The translations under genes and the position numbers were made by a program. This document shows positions 5,314-6,653 of a DNA stretch of 6,653 nucleotides, piece by piece (position 1 is the stretch's first letter; every line of letters starts with the position of its first letter). The notes under the pieces are model-generated. The model saw only the letters and a list, made by a program, of their open reading frames with translations. It had not been told where the DNA came from and did no database searches. This DNA comes from an uncultured Succinivibrio sp. (GTDB lineage: Bacteria; Pseudomonadota; Gammaproteobacteria; Enterobacterales; Succinivibrionaceae), in assembly GCA_900767695.1 (NCBI GenBank), contig CAAGAC010000096.1:1-6653 (forward strand), given 5' to 3'.

Positions 5314-6633
5314 ATGAAACTCAAGTCACTGGCTCTGGCCGTTCTGGCCGCTGGTTTTGCTTCGCAGGCTGCCATGGCCGACGACGTCCAGGCCGTTCTG
5401 CACGGCATGGTCAAGTCCGGCACCAACTGGGTCACCAACGACGGCTTCCGCGAGGGCACCCACGGCGGCCTCGGCATCAACGAGTCCGGCCACTTCTACG
5501 CCCTCGGCAACGAGGCCGTGTCCAAGCTGGCCATCTCCCCGACCGTCACCTGGAAGCAGGACGACGGCGTCTATGCCCGCGCTGAGCTGAACTTCCAGCA
5601 CGAGAACTACAACGGCGACAACTGGGACGCCAACTCCAACGCCGGCGGCGGCTACGTCAAGGGCGCCCTCTTCATCGGAGGCTTCGACTGGAACCCTTCC
5701 ACTGAGTTCTGGGCAGGCAAGACCAAGGACATCGACGCGTTCTTCACCTCGAACTACGACACCGGCTACATGGAAGACAACGGCGTCGGCGGCGGCTTCC
5801 AGAACATGAAGCTCCCGTTTGCCAAGTGGGACCTGAATGTCATGACCTTCAGCAATGACAAGAACCCCACCACCTACAAGAGCAAGACCGGCGGCACCGG
5901 CACCAACATCTTCTCGACCTGGTTCAAGGGCATCGCAGGCACCGGCCTCGACTTCCACTTCCGCTATGTCCACTCGCCGTTCAGGCATGACTATGACGAT
6001 GCGGACAGGGCCAAGAACGGCTACACCGCTTCCGTCATCTACAACACCCCTGGCTTCCTCTGGGGACTCGACGGCTGGTCGAAGATCATCGTCCAGTATG
6101 GCAAGGGTGCCGGCGCTGACTCCAAGGCCTCCACTGCCTTCTACGGCGGCCTGGCCCAGGATGCCGAGATGTTCCGCTTCGCCATCGACGGCGGCATCAA
6201 CTTCTCCAAGGACTTCCAGATGCTGGTGTTCGGCATGTACGAGCATGATCATGCCTTCACCCACTACGACTGGACCCGTGGCAACACTGATGACAACATC
6301 TTCCACAGGAACCGCGACTTCTACACCTTCATGGTGTCCCCGGTCTACCAGTTCACCCGCCACTTCTCCCTGCACACCCAGTTGGCCTACGAGCACGCCA
6401 ACTACTCCGGCAGCGGCTGGTCTGATCCCAAGAAGGGCAACCACGACTTCTTCAAGGCCACCATTGCTCCGACCATCTCCCTTGGGTCGGGCTTCTGGGG
6501 CTTCCCGCAGATCATGGCCTTCGTGAGCTACGGCAAGTGGGACAAGGCCTCTGCACAGGCTGGCCTCGTGAAGGGCGGCGACGTCTACACCAACTCCACC
6601 GACACCAGCAGCAATCCTGCCACCAGCGCATAG
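5314..6633 (+). CDS. lamB: LamB-like maltoporin / carbohydrate-specific outer-membrane porin, possibly truncated at its last strand
   Basis: The ATG at 5314 follows GAAGAGGA (5297-5304) and opens a clear signal peptide (MKLKSLALAVLAAG..., cleavage after AMA at residue 22). The mature start, DDVQAVLHGMVKSGTNW, matches the opening strand of LamB-family trimeric 18-stranded porins (E. coli VDFHGYARSGIGW). Further family signatures are LGNE followed by a KLAISPTVTW strand, FWAGKTKDID with a following Y-D-GxGGGFQN segment, and a late MAFVSYGKWD strand. At 439 aa it is near the E. coli precursor length of 446. It would sit in the outer membrane and pass maltodextrins or other oligosaccharides; the sugar cannot be told. 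Strong bias to C-ending codons suggests high expression. The protein ends in ...NPATSA without the usual terminal aromatic. The frame after the TAG reads IVGVQG, like a porin's last strand, so the stop may be a nonsense change or an error. Confidence 0.85.
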   Translation: MKLKSLALAVLAAGFASQAAMADDVQAVLHGMVKSGTNWVTNDGFREGTHGGLGINESGHFYALGNEAVSKLAISPTVTWKQDDGVYARAELNFQHENYNGDNWDANSNAGGGYVKGALFIGGFDWNPSTEFWAGKTKDIDAFFTSNYDTGYMEDNGVGGGFQNMKLPFAKWDLNVMTFSNDKNPTTYKSKTGGTGTNIFSTWFKGIAGTGLDFHFRYVHSPFRHDYDDADRAKNGYTASVIYNTPGFLWGLDGWSKIIVQYGKGAGADSKASTAFYGGLAQDAEMFRFAIDGGINFSKDFQMLVFGMYEHDHAFTHYDWTRGNTDDNIFHRNRDFYTFMVSPVYQFTRHFSLHTQLAYEHANYSGSGWSDPKKGNHDFFKATIAPTISLGSGFWGFPQIMAFVSYGKWDKASAQAGLVKGGDVYTNSTDTSSNPATSA

Positions 6634-6653
6634 ATTGTCGGCGTCCAGGGCGA

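Noticed and set aside
5326..6444. Long minus-strand open frame opposite the porin gene
   Set aside because: It is an antisense shadow of a GC-rich, codon-biased gene: Val/Gly/Ala/Glu-rich with no recognisable domain, while the plus strand encodes a clear LamB protein.
1..6653. CRISPR array near csm6
   Set aside because: No set of regularly spaced direct repeats of 25-40 bp was seen anywhere in the window; any array or cas10/csm genes would have to lie outside it.

Overview
The window reads as bacterial chromosome from a Gram-negative organism. It has a LamB-type outer-membrane sugar porin, a lipoprotein with a lipobox, signal peptides, and a sigma-54 promoter with a perfect match to the enterobacterial IHF consensus. 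GC-rich coding DNA alternates with strongly AT-rich intergenic DNA. A gammaproteobacterium is most likely; a gut or rumen Succinivibrionaceae-type organism is possible, but that is only an impression. No rRNA, tRNA, CRISPR array or transposase was seen.

Left half (about 1-3857): two CARF-domain proteins flank a small sigma-54-controlled gene pair. A partial csm6 gene runs leftward off the edge of the window; its product is a type III CRISPR accessory RNase sensed by cyclic oligoadenylate (cOA). About 260 bp of AT-rich DNA separates it from a near-consensus sigma-54 promoter pointing right, with a perfect IHF-consensus site 30 bp upstream. This promoter precedes a 68-aa, two-helix membrane protein and then a 197-aa predicted secreted protein of unknown family. 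After a strong hairpin terminator comes a 544-aa regulator with an N-terminal CARF domain, a sigma-54-activating AAA+ domain and a Fis-type HTH. The arrangement suggests that cOA made by a type III CRISPR complex both activates the Csm6 RNase and switches on transcription of the small membrane/secreted gene pair through the regulator and sigma-54. The gene identities and promoter are visible in the sequence. The regulatory circuit is inference.

Right half (3858-6653): a leftward lipoprotein gene encodes an Ala-rich coiled-coil segment followed by a probable OB-fold. A 707-bp AT-rich intergenic region follows, with four copies of a GTAACG-centred motif. Then comes a LamB-like maltoporin gene. 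Its reading frame ends at a TAG codon, yet the bases directly after TAG still encode what looks like the beginning of the final porin beta-strand, so this copy may be truncated by one nonsense change or a sequence error. Nothing visible links this half functionally to the CARF module.
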